Shown here piece by piece: positions 6,752 to 13,276 of a DNA stretch of 18,863 nucleotides. The notes beneath the pieces are model-generated. The model was not told the DNA's origin. It made no database searches and worked only from the letters and a program-made list of their open reading frames with translations. A program made the translations under genes and the position numbers. The stretch's first letter is position 1; each line of letters starts with the position of its first letter. Origin of the DNA: DATFWC01 sp045801465 (GTDB lineage: Bacteria; Pseudomonadota; Alphaproteobacteria; Rhizobiales; Xanthobacteraceae); NCBI GenBank assembly GCA_045801465.1, contig JBJMSU010000018.1, positions 1-18,863 of the forward strand, read 5' to 3'.

Positions 6752-7633
6752 GCTCTGCATGCCCCATTTGCGTACCGTCGCGTTTTCCAGCGCGCGGAAG
6801 ATCACGCTCTCGACGAAGAGGCCGATCAGGATGACGGTGAGCAATCCGGCGAATACCGAGGCGGTTTCAAGCTGATTGCGGTTCTCGAAGATGAACCAGC
6901 CGAGCCCACCCGACCGCGAGCTCGCGCCGAACACGAGCTCGGCCGCAATCAAGGTGCGCCAGGCAAAGGCCCAGCCGATCTTCAGCCCGGTGAGAATCGA
7001 CGGGAACGCCGCCGGCACCAGCAGCAGCGCCACATAGGAGAGGCCGCGCAGGCCGCAATTCTGTCCCGCCATGCGCAGCGTCTGGCTCACCGACATGAAG
7101 CCCGAATGGGTATTGAGCGCGACCGCCCACAGGACCGAGTGAATGATGACGAAGATCAGGCTTTTCGCGCCGAGACCGAACCACAATAGCGCGAGCGGCA
7201 GCAGCGCGATGGCCGGCAGCGGGTTGAACATGGCGGTGAGCGTCGACAACAGGTCGGTGCCGATGCGGGTCGAGACCGCGACGGTGGTGATCACGGCCGC
7301 AAGCGCGAGGCCGAGCGCGTAACCGGCGCCCAACACCTGCATCGACGTCAAGGTACGGTCGATGAGCGGGCCGCGCACCAGCGCGTCCCAAAATGCCTCC
7401 AGGGTCTCGCTGAGGCTCGGGAACAGCAGCGGATTGGCGGTGAACCGCGCGTAGGCTTCCCAGGCCACCGCGAGCACCAGCAGAACCATCAGGCGGCGCA
7501 CCGCCGTAATGTTGGTGATCCGCTCGATCGGCGTGAGCGGGCGGGCGACGTCGCCGACCGCGCCCATGGTCTCAAGCGCGATGACGCGTTCCGGGCGAAG
7601 CGGGGGGAGGACGCGTTCAGCTCTGTCGTTCAT
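6749..7633 (-). CDS. ABC transporter permease, sulfonate/nitrate/taurine type
   Basis: A 294-residue inner-membrane protein of the binding-protein-dependent transport family (SsuC/TauC/NrtB-like). A roughly 45-residue polar cytoplasmic N-terminus precedes the first helix (LMVLLVLAVAWEA, about 48-60). Further helices are near 100-120, 139-152, 158-175, 199-212, 220-236 and 258-280. The segment RMAGQNCGLRGLSYVALLL to about 211 (PAAFP) is in the position of the EAA loop that contacts the ATPase, though its EAA core has drifted. The start codon lies inside the end of the ATPase gene (17-bp overlap), indicating translational coupling. The N-terminal extension is longer than usual for the family. 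The substrate cannot be read from the sequence. Confidence 0.9.
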   Translation of the reverse strand: MNDRAERVLPPLRPERVIALETMGAVGDVARPLTPIERITNITAVRRLMVLLVLAVAWEAYARFTANPLLFPSLSETLEAFWDALVRGPLIDRTLTSMQVLGAGYALGLALAAVITTVAVSTRIGTDLLSTLTAMFNPLPAIALLPLALLWFGLGAKSLIFVIIHSVLWAVALNTHSGFMSVSQTLRMAGQNCGLRGLSYVALLLVPAAFPSILTGLKIGWAFAWRTLIAAELVFGASSRSGGLGWFIFENRNQLETASVFAGLLTVILIGLFVESVIFRALENATVRKWGMQS

Positions 7634-8471
7634 GCTGGACCTCCGGCGCGAGCGCGGTCTCTATCTTGTCGGTGAACAGCAGCTCGTGGATGCGCCGTTG
7701 CAGCGCATCGAAAGCGGGCGTGCCCATGTCGCCAAAGCCGATGTGGCCGGCATCGAGCTCGGCCTTCACGCGGCCTGGATGCGGGGAGAGCACGAGGATG
7801 CGGTTGCCGATCAGCAACGCTTCCTCGATCGAGTGGGTGACGAAGATCACCGTGAAGCGGACGTCCTCCCACAGCGCCACCAGTTCCTCCTGCATCTTGC
7901 GGCGGGTGAGCGCGTCGAGCGCGGCGAACGGCTCGTCCATCAGCAACACCGCCGGCTCCATGGCGAGCGCGCGGGCGATGGCGACGCGCTGCTTCATGCC
8001 GCCCGACAGCATGTGGGGGTGGACGTCTTCGAAGCGGGTGAGGTTGACCTTGGCGAGCAGGGCGCGGGCGTGATCCTGCGCGGCGCGGCGCGGCATGCGG
8101 CGGTTGACCAGGAGCGGAAACAGCACGTTGCCAAGCACGGTGCGCCACGGCAGGAGCTGATCGAATTCCTGGAACACCATCATGCGGTCCGGCCCCGGCC
8201 GATCGATCGTGCGTCCCGCCAGCTTGATCGTGCCGGCGACCGGCGCCATGAAGCCGGCGATCGCCTTGAGGATGGTGGTCTTGCCGCAGCCCGATGGGCC
8301 GAGCAGCACGTAGCGATCGGCGGCGTACACCTCGAATCCGACCTTCCAGGTGGCGGTGACGAGGTGATCGGCGGTCTTGTATTGCAGCGTGACGTCGTCG
8401 ACCACGACCAGCGGAGCCGCGGTATTGGCCTGCGCCGTCCCGGCGGCGCCGGTCCGACCGGTCGCGTTCAT
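7617..8471 (-). CDS. ABC transporter ATP-binding protein, sulfonate/nitrate/taurine type
   Basis: A 284-residue ATPase of the SsuB/TauB/NrtD group. All motifs are intact: Walker A GPSGCGKT (58-65), Q-loop Q101 in VFQEFDQLLPW, signature LSGGMKQR (155-162), Walker B VLLMDE (175-180), D-loop region FAALDALT, and H-loop H213 in VTHSIEEAL. The LLPWRTVLGNV stretch after the Q-loop is typical of this subfamily. It hydrolyses ATP to drive the permease encoded immediately downstream. It is divergent from the binding-protein gene, with 325 bp between starts. The first 20 residues (MNATGRTGAAGTAQ and following) are low-complexity, so a slightly later start is possible, although no ATG is near. Confidence 0.92.
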   Translation of the reverse strand: MNATGRTGAAGTAQANTAAPLVVVDDVTLQYKTADHLVTATWKVGFEVYAADRYVLLGPSGCGKTTILKAIAGFMAPVAGTIKLAGRTIDRPGPDRMMVFQEFDQLLPWRTVLGNVLFPLLVNRRMPRRAAQDHARALLAKVNLTRFEDVHPHMLSGGMKQRVAIARALAMEPAVLLMDEPFAALDALTRRKMQEELVALWEDVRFTVIFVTHSIEEALLIGNRILVLSPHPGRVKAELDAGHIGFGDMGTPAFDALQRRIHELLFTDKIETALAPEVQHERQS

Positions 8472-8575
8472 CCGTTCCCCTCTTGGTTTTGCCCAAGGTT
8501 TGGCACCACCGGGTCTCTCCCAACCCCGGCTGCCTGTTGAGCAGCGTACACGTTGGTGTATCGTCCTAGGAAGGG

Positions 8576-8652
8576 CTAGTGCCGCCGATTTGAAGTTCCT
8601 GCAGAGCCTGCCGCAAGCTCGTATAGAACTTCAAATCGAAAAGCGGCACTAG
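8576..8652. repeat. Palindrome 1 of a tandem pair in the divergent ABC promoter region
   Basis: Outer arms are ctagtgccg (8576-8584) and cggcactag (8644-8652); inner arms are cgatttgaagttc (8586-8598) and gaacttcaaatcg (8626-8638), both perfect. The left junction has one unpaired base and the right junction five, and the loop is 27 bases. The 104 bp between this element and the ATPase start (8472-8575) hold no gene; a small dyad TACAC-GTTG-GTGTA lies at 8547-8560. Confidence 0.75.
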
Positions 8653-8668
8653 AAAACATATACTTGCG

Positions 8669-8740
8669 AGTGCCCCTTTGCTTCCGAAGTTCGTGCCAGA
8701 GGGTGCGGCGATGTATCACGAACTTCGGAAGCGGGGCAGT
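8669..8740. repeat. Palindrome 2 of the tandem pair, same architecture
   Basis: Inner arms cttccgaagttcgtg (8681-8695) and cacgaacttcggaag (8717-8731) are perfect over 15 bp. Outer arms are tgcccc (8671-8676) and ggggca (8733-8738). A four-base bulge on the left and a one-base bulge on the right separate them, and the loop is 21 bases. Like palindrome 1 it begins agtgcc and contains gaagttc, so both appear to be diverged members of one family. It ends about 57 bp before the binding-protein start. Confidence 0.75.
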
Positions 8741-8796
8741 CGCGCGTAGAAAAGGCCGCCTGCGTCGCCGACGCACGCACGGCCGGGGAGGATCGC

Positions 8797-9801
8797 ATGA
8801 TTCGCAGTTTTGCCGTGGTAGCGGCGCTTCTCGGCGCGCTCGCCGTTCCGCACGCTGCCTGGGCCGAGGCGACGGTGCTGCGCGTCGCCAAGCAGTTCGG
8901 CGTCGCCTACATGCAGTTCATGGTCATGGAAGACCAGAAGATGATCGAGAAGCAGGCGAAGGCCGCCGGTCTCGGCGACGTCGCGGTGGAGTTCAACCAG
9001 TTCCGCTCGAGCGACGTGATGAATGATGCGCTGCTCTCCGGCAGCGTCGACTTCGTCAGCCTCGGCATTCCCGGCATCATCACCATCTGGTCGAAGACCA
9101 AGGGAACGGCGAGCGAGGTCAGGGCGTCGACCGGCCTCAACGTCTCGCCGCTGATGCTCATGGTGCGCGATCCCGCCATCAAGTCGATCCGCGATTTCAA
9201 GGACAATCACAAGATCGCCATGCCGGCCGTGAAAGTCTCGATGCAGGCGATCATGCTGCAGATGGCGGCGGCGAAGGAGTTCGGCGCGGCCAAGTTCGAT
9301 GCGCTCGACCATCTCACCGTATCGATGGCCCACCCGGACGCGACCGCCGCCATGCTCGGCGGTCCGAGCGAGATCGTCGCCAATTTCTCGTCGGCGCCGT
9401 TCCAGTACCGCCAGATGAAGCAGCCGAACATCCGGCGTATCCTCACCAGCACCGATCTGTTCGACGAGCCGCTGTCGTTCAACGTGATCGCGACCACCGC
9501 CAAGTTCCGTCGCGACAACCCGAAGCTCCATGCCGCCTTCCTGGCCGCGCTCAAGGAGGCGACCGACTTCATCAACGCCGACAAGAAGCGCGCCGCCGAG
9601 ATCTATCTGAAGATCACCAAGGAGAAGACGCCGGTCGAGGAAATCATGGAGGTGCTGGCCGATCCGGCAATTCAGTACACGACGAAGGTCGGCGGGATTC
9701 AGGCGTTCGTCGGCTTCATGGCCAAGGTGGGAACGCTCAAGAACCCGCCGGCCGACTGGCGCGAGATGTTCTTCCCCGAAGCGCTCGGCACCGGCGGGTG
9801 A
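8797..9801 (+). CDS. ABC transporter periplasmic substrate-binding protein (SsuA/NMT1-like)
   Basis: A 334-residue protein with a Sec signal peptide (MIRSFAVVAALLGALAVPHA) and a likely cleavage site after AWA. The mature part follows the two-lobed NMT1/SsuA-type fold of sulfonate, nitrate, taurine and aliphatic amine-type importers. Visible family features are the early segment SSDVMNDALLSGSVDFVSLG, where a ligand loop is expected, followed by DPAIKSIRDFKDNHKIAMP, and NVIATTAKFRRDNPKLHAAF in the second lobe. GGGGAGGA precedes the ATG by about five bases. It is divergent from the ATPase-permease pair and should deliver substrate to them. The substrate is not identifiable by eye; no sulfonatase, nitrile or taurine enzyme gene lies nearby. 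Confidence 0.9.
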   Translation: MIRSFAVVAALLGALAVPHAAWAEATVLRVAKQFGVAYMQFMVMEDQKMIEKQAKAAGLGDVAVEFNQFRSSDVMNDALLSGSVDFVSLGIPGIITIWSKTKGTASEVRASTGLNVSPLMLMVRDPAIKSIRDFKDNHKIAMPAVKVSMQAIMLQMAAAKEFGAAKFDALDHLTVSMAHPDATAAMLGGPSEIVANFSSAPFQYRQMKQPNIRRILTSTDLFDEPLSFNVIATTAKFRRDNPKLHAAFLAALKEATDFINADKKRAAEIYLKITKEKTPVEEIMEVLADPAIQYTTKVGGIQAFVGFMAKVGTLKNPPADWREMFFPEALGTGG

Positions 9802-9857
9802 TGCGCTACGGCCGTTCCACTTTGCACGGTTCGGCCGTTGGTTATAACGTATCGGTT

Positions 9858-10445
9858 ATGACCGAATCCGAGCGAGCCATGGAAGAGGCGCCCGAGCCGG
9901 GGCGCCCGTCCGGCCCGCGGCTCAAGGAGGCCCTGCGGCAAGCGCGCATCGATCTGGCCGAGCGCACCGGGGTCATCGTCGACCTGCGCAATGCCGAGAT
10001 CGCCCGGCTCGAATTGCTCAACGAGGCGCTCGACCGCGTCTTCGCCGACATTCCAGCCGAAGTCGAGCTGTTCGATCGCGGCATCGTCCCCGGCGACCCG
10101 CCGCGGCTGTGGATCGACATGATCGCTCACGTGGCGATGGGGCGCGACAAGCGCATCTACCGTTTCCTGCAGGACACGCGCTACGGCCGCCGTGTGCTCG
10201 CCGAGTCCGGCGACGTGCCGGAGATGGTCGTCGCGGTGACGAAATACGTGGCGCGGCGGCTGGTCGAGCGCGAACGCCTGCTGGAGGGCGACTCGGCGCT
10301 GATCGCTCAGGACGAATTGCTGCGGCTCGCGCGGCGCCGCCGCCGTCGCTGGCGCCTCTTTGTGGCGTTCATCGTCGGCCTGCTGATCGGGGCGACGAGC
10401 CTGTTCACGCTCGCTTGGTTCATGGCGCGCCATCTCGGCCGCTAG
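9858..10445 (+). CDS. C-terminally membrane-anchored protein of unknown function
   Basis: A 195-residue protein from the ATG at 9858 (MTESERAMEEAPEPG). Residues 20-60 are strongly helical and probably coiled coil (RLKEALRQARIDLAERTGVI and on through EIARLELLNEALDRVF). The middle domain includes RLWIDMIAHVAMGRDKRIYR and QDTRYGRRVLAESGDVPEMV. A very basic stretch (LARRRRRRWRL, about 157-167) precedes one hydrophobic helix (168-190), suggesting a tail-anchored protein with its bulk in the cytoplasm. The frame can start earlier (GTG 9798, or ATG 9801, which overlaps the binding-protein stop as TGATG), but the third-position GC of that stretch is lower than in the body. A further ATG at 9879 is also possible. 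I do not recognise a named family. Confidence 0.7.
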   Translation: MTESERAMEEAPEPGRPSGPRLKEALRQARIDLAERTGVIVDLRNAEIARLELLNEALDRVFADIPAEVELFDRGIVPGDPPRLWIDMIAHVAMGRDKRIYRFLQDTRYGRRVLAESGDVPEMVVAVTKYVARRLVERERLLEGDSALIAQDELLRLARRRRRRWRLFVAFIVGLLIGATSLFTLAWFMARHLGR

Positions 10446-10500
10446 CCCGATTGCATCGATAGCTCGTCGAGTTGAGGATTGCGTTTGCGGTGACGTGCAG

Positions 10501-10651
10501 CAAACTCCCATCCCTCCCCGGAAAGGGGAGGGTGGCCTCCGCCGACCTTGAGCCGGCGGAGGCCGGGTGGGGTGGCGCACGTCCATGCATCACCCCCCAC
10601 CCGCCTCGCTTCGTTCGGCACCCTCCCCCTTCGGGGGAGGGATGGAGTTTG
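10501..10651. repeat. 151-bp palindromic element with internal hairpins
   Basis: The outer arms caaactcccatccctcccc (from 10501) and gggagggatggagtttg (ending 10651) are inverted and nearly perfect. Inside, the left half carries cctcccc-ggaa-ggggagg, the ctccgccg/cggcggag stem, and gggtggggtg facing caccccccaccc near 10591-10602. The right half has ctcccccttcgggggag. It would fold as a large branched hairpin in either strand. It lies between convergent genes, and its right half forms the end of the metallophosphoesterase reading frame. Confidence 0.8.
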
Positions 10652-11552
10652 TTGGCTGCCCGAGCAAATTCCTGCGGTCCAGCTCGACGATGTCGGTGCT
10701 GCCGTCGCGGAGTCCGCGCGAGACCATCTCGCAATGCCAGGAGCCGGCGCCCCCCTCGATGCGATAGAGATTGTAGGCGGCCGGATCGTCCTCACGGCCC
10801 GCGCGTGGCGCCGAGCCCGACGGGACGCCGACCACCGGAATGCGTCCTTGGCGGCCTTGGAGCCAGTTGAGCGCATGGCGATGGTCGTGGCCGTGCAGCA
10901 CGAGCTCGGCGCCGTGCTCGGCGAGCACGTCGAGAAGCGGCTTGGCATCGGTGAGCCGCTTGTGGCGGGGACGTAGGCCGAGCGGCGGATGGTGGATGAG
11001 AACCACGCGGAAGGCGTCTGAGAGCCCAGGAAGGAGGGCCGCTAGGTGGGCGATCTGCTCGGCTCCGAGCGTTCCGCTCGCCAGGAACGGGCTCGTTGGC
11101 AGCGCGCTCGAGAGGCCGATCAGTACGACGGGCCCACGCCGGCGCACGAAGGGGAAGCTGCACGCCGTTGGCTGCATCTCGGCGTCGTCGCCGCGCATGC
11201 AGGCGCCCCAGCTGCGCCCGGCATGTTGCGCCGTGGCGCGCACATAGACGTCGTGATTGCCGGGCACGAAGGTGACGCGATCGGGCGTGCCGAGGCGATC
11301 GAGCCACGCCCGCGCCGCGCCGAATTCTTGTGCGAGCGCGATGTTGATCAAGTCGCCGGTGACGGCGATGTGGTCCGGCTTTGCCGCCATCATGTCGGCC
11401 ACCATCGCCTCATACGTCTCAGTGCGGTGGCACGCGTGCCGCCGCAGGTGCCAGTTGAGGAAGCCGAGGATGCGTTTGCTGAAGAGCTCGGCCGGGCGCG
11501 GGACCGGCAACGGGCCGAGATGCAGATCGGAGAGATGGGCCAGCACGAACAT
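10590..11552 (-). CDS. Calcineurin-like metallophosphoesterase
   Basis: A 320-residue phosphodiesterase/phosphatase of the class III cyclic-nucleotide phosphodiesterase-like group. All metal-binding motifs are present in order: SDLHLG (D9, H11), GDLIN (D67), GNHD (N99, H100), HHPP (187-190) and GHDH (221-224). The start at 11552 is chosen because the first strand and motif I follow directly (MFVLAHLSDLHLG). Upstream sequence in this frame is intergenic repeat and ferritin antisense. There is no Shine-Dalgarno, and the region before the start is repeat-derived. The gene follows mbfA by 89 bp on the same strand and may be read through from it. Residues 301-320 are encoded entirely by a palindromic repeat, so the native C-terminus was probably near residue 300. 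The substrate is unknown. Confidence 0.88.
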   Translation of the reverse strand: MFVLAHLSDLHLGPLPVPRPAELFSKRILGFLNWHLRRHACHRTETYEAMVADMMAAKPDHIAVTGDLINIALAQEFGAARAWLDRLGTPDRVTFVPGNHDVYVRATAQHAGRSWGACMRGDDAEMQPTACSFPFVRRRGPVVLIGLSSALPTSPFLASGTLGAEQIAHLAALLPGLSDAFRVVLIHHPPLGLRPRHKRLTDAKPLLDVLAEHGAELVLHGHDHRHALNWLQGRQGRIPVVGVPSGSAPRAGREDDPAAYNLYRIEGGAGSWHCEMVSRGLRDGSTDIVELDRRNLLGQPTNSIPPPKGEGAERSEAGGG

Positions 11553-11558
11553 GGGATT

Positions 11559-11643
11559 GGCGAATGGCGAGGAGCGAATGGCGAATAGGACAGGAGAGTA
11601 ATCTATCTTTCTATTCGCCACTCGCCATTCGCCATTCGCCGCT
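11559..11643. repeat. GCGAATGGC-type repeat with inverted arms, copy 1
   Basis: The left arm, starting ggcgaatggcgaggagcgaa (11559-11588), is an imperfect run of the unit gcgaatg. The right arm, starting ctattcgccactcgccattc (11611-11643), is its inverse. Between them are 22 AT-richer bases. The right arm ends exactly at the stop codon of mbfA (11644-11642), and the left arm ends seven bases from the metallophosphoesterase start. A second copy lies at 16319-16423. Confidence 0.75.
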
Positions 11644-12598
11644 ATGAATTGCCGATGAGAATTCCAGCGACGAACACGAGCGCGCCGCCGACCATGACCT
11701 GGAAGGCGGCGTTGAGGAACGGCGTGTCCATGTAGCGATAGCGGATCCACGAGATCACGGCGAGCTCGAGGATGACGATCACGATCGCGGCGGCCGTGGC
11801 GGTCCAGAAATTCGGGATGAGATAGGGAAGCGTGTGGCCGATGCCGCCGACCGTCGTCATCAGGCCGCAAACGCCGCCGCGCAGCCACGGCGTGCCGCGG
11901 CCGGTCAGCGAGCCGTCATCCGACAAGGCTTCGGCAAAGCCCATGGAAATGCCGGCGCCGACCGAGGCCGCCAAGCCGACCAGGAACGTCTCCCAGGTGT
12001 GGTGAGTGGCGAAGGCGGCGGCGAACAGCGGCGCCAGCGTCGACACCGAGCCGTCCATCAGTCCCGCCAGACCGGGCTGGACGTATTGCAGCACGAACAT
12101 GCGCCGCGCCGTCTCGTCCTCCTGGGCGCGCGCGCTCGGCGTCAGGATCGTTTGCTCGAGCCGATGCGCCAAGCCTTCGTGCTTGACCTCGGCCTCCGCG
12201 AGTTCGACCACCAACTGCCGTACCGAGGCGTCGCGCGTCGTCTCGGCCGCGCGGCGATAGAAACGCGCCGCCTCGTATTCCATGTCCTCGGCGTATTTGC
12301 GCACCTCCTCGAGCTTGAGCGGATGCATCAGCCACAGCGGCTTCTTGCTGATAAAGCCTTTGACGTCCTGGCGCCGGATCAGGGGCAGGTAGTCGCCGAA
12401 CTTGCTGCGATAGAGATCGAACAGCATGCTGCGATGGCGGACCTCCTCTTCGGCCATCTCGTCGAACACCTTGGCGGACGCCGGGAACTGCTCACGCAGG
12501 CCTTCGGCAAAGCCGCGATAGATGCGGCTGTCCTCCTCCTCATTGGTAATGGCGAGAGCGAGGACTTCCTGCTCGCTCAAGTCGGCGAAACGTTTCAC
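11642..12598 (-). CDS. mbfA: Membrane-bound ferritin MbfA (ferritin-like domain plus VIT1-like domain)
   Basis: A 318-residue protein. Residues 1-150 are a ferritin-like four-helix segment with candidate di-iron ligands in TNEEEDSR (E20-E22), AEEEVRH (E50-H55), EDMEYEA (E107-E109) and AEAEVKHE (E137, H140). Residues 172-316 resemble the vacuolar iron transporter (VIT1/CCC1) membrane domain: QPGLAGLMDGSVSTLAPLFA, then GAGISMGFAEALSDDGS, then helices near 242-260, 265-283 and 298-316. This is the MbfA/Er-VIT architecture; in Bradyrhizobium and Agrobacterium MbfA exports iron and protects against iron and peroxide stress. The start is a GTG at 12598, six bases after AGGAG. An ATG at 12600 is out of frame and stops at once. 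An imperfect Irr-type box lies just upstream. Confidence 0.92.
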   Translation of the reverse strand: MKRFADLSEQEVLALAITNEEEDSRIYRGFAEGLREQFPASAKVFDEMAEEEVRHRSMLFDLYRSKFGDYLPLIRRQDVKGFISKKPLWLMHPLKLEEVRKYAEDMEYEAARFYRRAAETTRDASVRQLVVELAEAEVKHEGLAHRLEQTILTPSARAQEDETARRMFVLQYVQPGLAGLMDGSVSTLAPLFAAAFATHHTWETFLVGLAASVGAGISMGFAEALSDDGSLTGRGTPWLRGGVCGLMTTVGGIGHTLPYLIPNFWTATAAAIVIVILELAVISWIRYRYMDTPFLNAAFQVMVGGALVFVAGILIGNS

Positions 12599-12610
12599 AT
12601 CCGGCTCCTG

Positions 12611-12629
12611 TTTTTAATTATTCTAATCA
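12611..12629 (-). promoter_or_regulatory. Candidate Irr-type (ICE-like) operator upstream of mbfA
   Basis: On the minus strand the sequence is GATTAGAATAATTAAAAA. One half (TTAGAA) matches the iron control element TTAGAA-N3-TTCTAA fully; the other (TTAAAA) matches four of six. It is the only strongly AT-rich patch here and lies about 13-31 bases before the GTG. Irr control of mbfA is known in Bradyrhizobium and Agrobacterium, so the position fits repression, but the match is imperfect. Confidence 0.4.
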
Positions 12630-12657
12630 AAAGGAGCAGATGGTCGAGAGGCATGCG

Positions 12658-12749
12658 GGTCGTTCCCGCGTAAGCGGGAACCCATAACCTCCGACATGCG
12701 ATACTTTCTCCGACCGTGGTCATGGGTCCTCGCCTTCGCGAGGACGACC
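12658..12749. repeat. Inverted pair of hairpins with compensatory changes
   Basis: Two 28-bp arms (12658-12685 and 12722-12749) are inverted copies with six differences. Each arm folds on itself into a 7-bp stem with a 4-base loop: TTCCCGC/GCGGGAA in the left arm and TCCTCGC/GCGAGGA in the right. Four of the six differences make up two compensated base pairs (T-A to C-G, and C-G to T-A); the other two are in the loop. The element sits between the divergent mbfA and Nudix genes and ends 44 bp before the Nudix start. Confidence 0.75.
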
Positions 12750-12793
12750 GAGTGCGATCAACTGAATCAAATCACCGGAGCGGAGACCGCGTG

Positions 12794-13276
12794 ATGCCGA
12801 TGAAGGAACTGCGCGACGCGTTCGAGCCGGCTATCCGCCGCTTCCTCCATGTGTACTGGCGGTTCGCGCGCGGCTTGACGTTGGGCGTGCGCGGCATCGT
12901 GGTCGACGGCCAAGGCCGCGTGTTTCTCGTCCGCCACAGCTACGTCGCCGGCTGGCATTTGCCCGGCGGCGGGGTCGAGGCTGGCGAGACGCTCATGACG
13001 GCGCTCGCCCGCGAACTCGCCGAGGAAGGGAATATCATGCTGGCGGAGACTCCGCCCCTGCACGGCGTCTTCTTCAACTCCCGCGTCTCCCGCCGTGACC
13101 ATGTGGCGGTGTTCATCGTGCGGGCATTTCACCAGGACGGGCCGCCGCAAGCCACCCACGAGATCGTCGAGCACGGGTTCTTTCATCCCAATCGGCTGCC
13201 AGACGAGACGACACCGGGCACGCGCCGCCGCATCGCCGAAGTGTTTCACGGCGCGCCCGTGGCGGAGCGATGGTGA
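12794..13276 (+). CDS. Nudix hydrolase
   Basis: A 160-residue protein with a Nudix domain (hydrolysis of nucleoside diphosphates linked to another moiety). The strand before the box is VRGIVVDGQGRVFLVRHSYV. The box itself runs GGGVEAGETLMTALARELAE then EGNI at 58-81. It keeps G59, E65, R73, E74, E77 and E78 of GX5EX7REUXEEXGU, but the last conserved Gly is Asn (N80). The metal-binding glutamates are intact, so catalysis is plausible. The start at 12794 is preferred, with GGAG eight bases upstream; another ATG follows at 12800. Earlier in-frame ATGs would place the start inside the palindromic element. The last 31 bp overlap the convergent SGNH-like gene on the other strand. The substrate is unknown; the roughly 28-residue leader before the domain suggests the housing of a small stand-alone enzyme. 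Confidence 0.88.
   Translation: MPMKELRDAFEPAIRRFLHVYWRFARGLTLGVRGIVVDGQGRVFLVRHSYVAGWHLPGGGVEAGETLMTALARELAEEGNIMLAETPPLHGVFFNSRVSRRDHVAVFIVRAFHQDGPPQATHEIVEHGFFHPNRLPDETTPGTRRRIAEVFHGAPVAERW

Noticed and set aside
8472..8796. Thiamine (TPP) or other riboswitch before the NMT1-like binding protein
   Set aside because: No conserved TPP core (CUGAGA / ACCUGA) is seen; the structure is explained by two palindromic repeats.
11559..11643. CRISPR array
   Set aside because: Short 7-8 bp imperfect units with no spacers of constant length and no cas genes; the arms are inverted.
11553..11888. N-terminal extension of the metallophosphoesterase to 11888
   Set aside because: It would run through the GCGAATGGC repeat and into the mbfA coding region in another frame; motif I begins right after the ATG at 11552.
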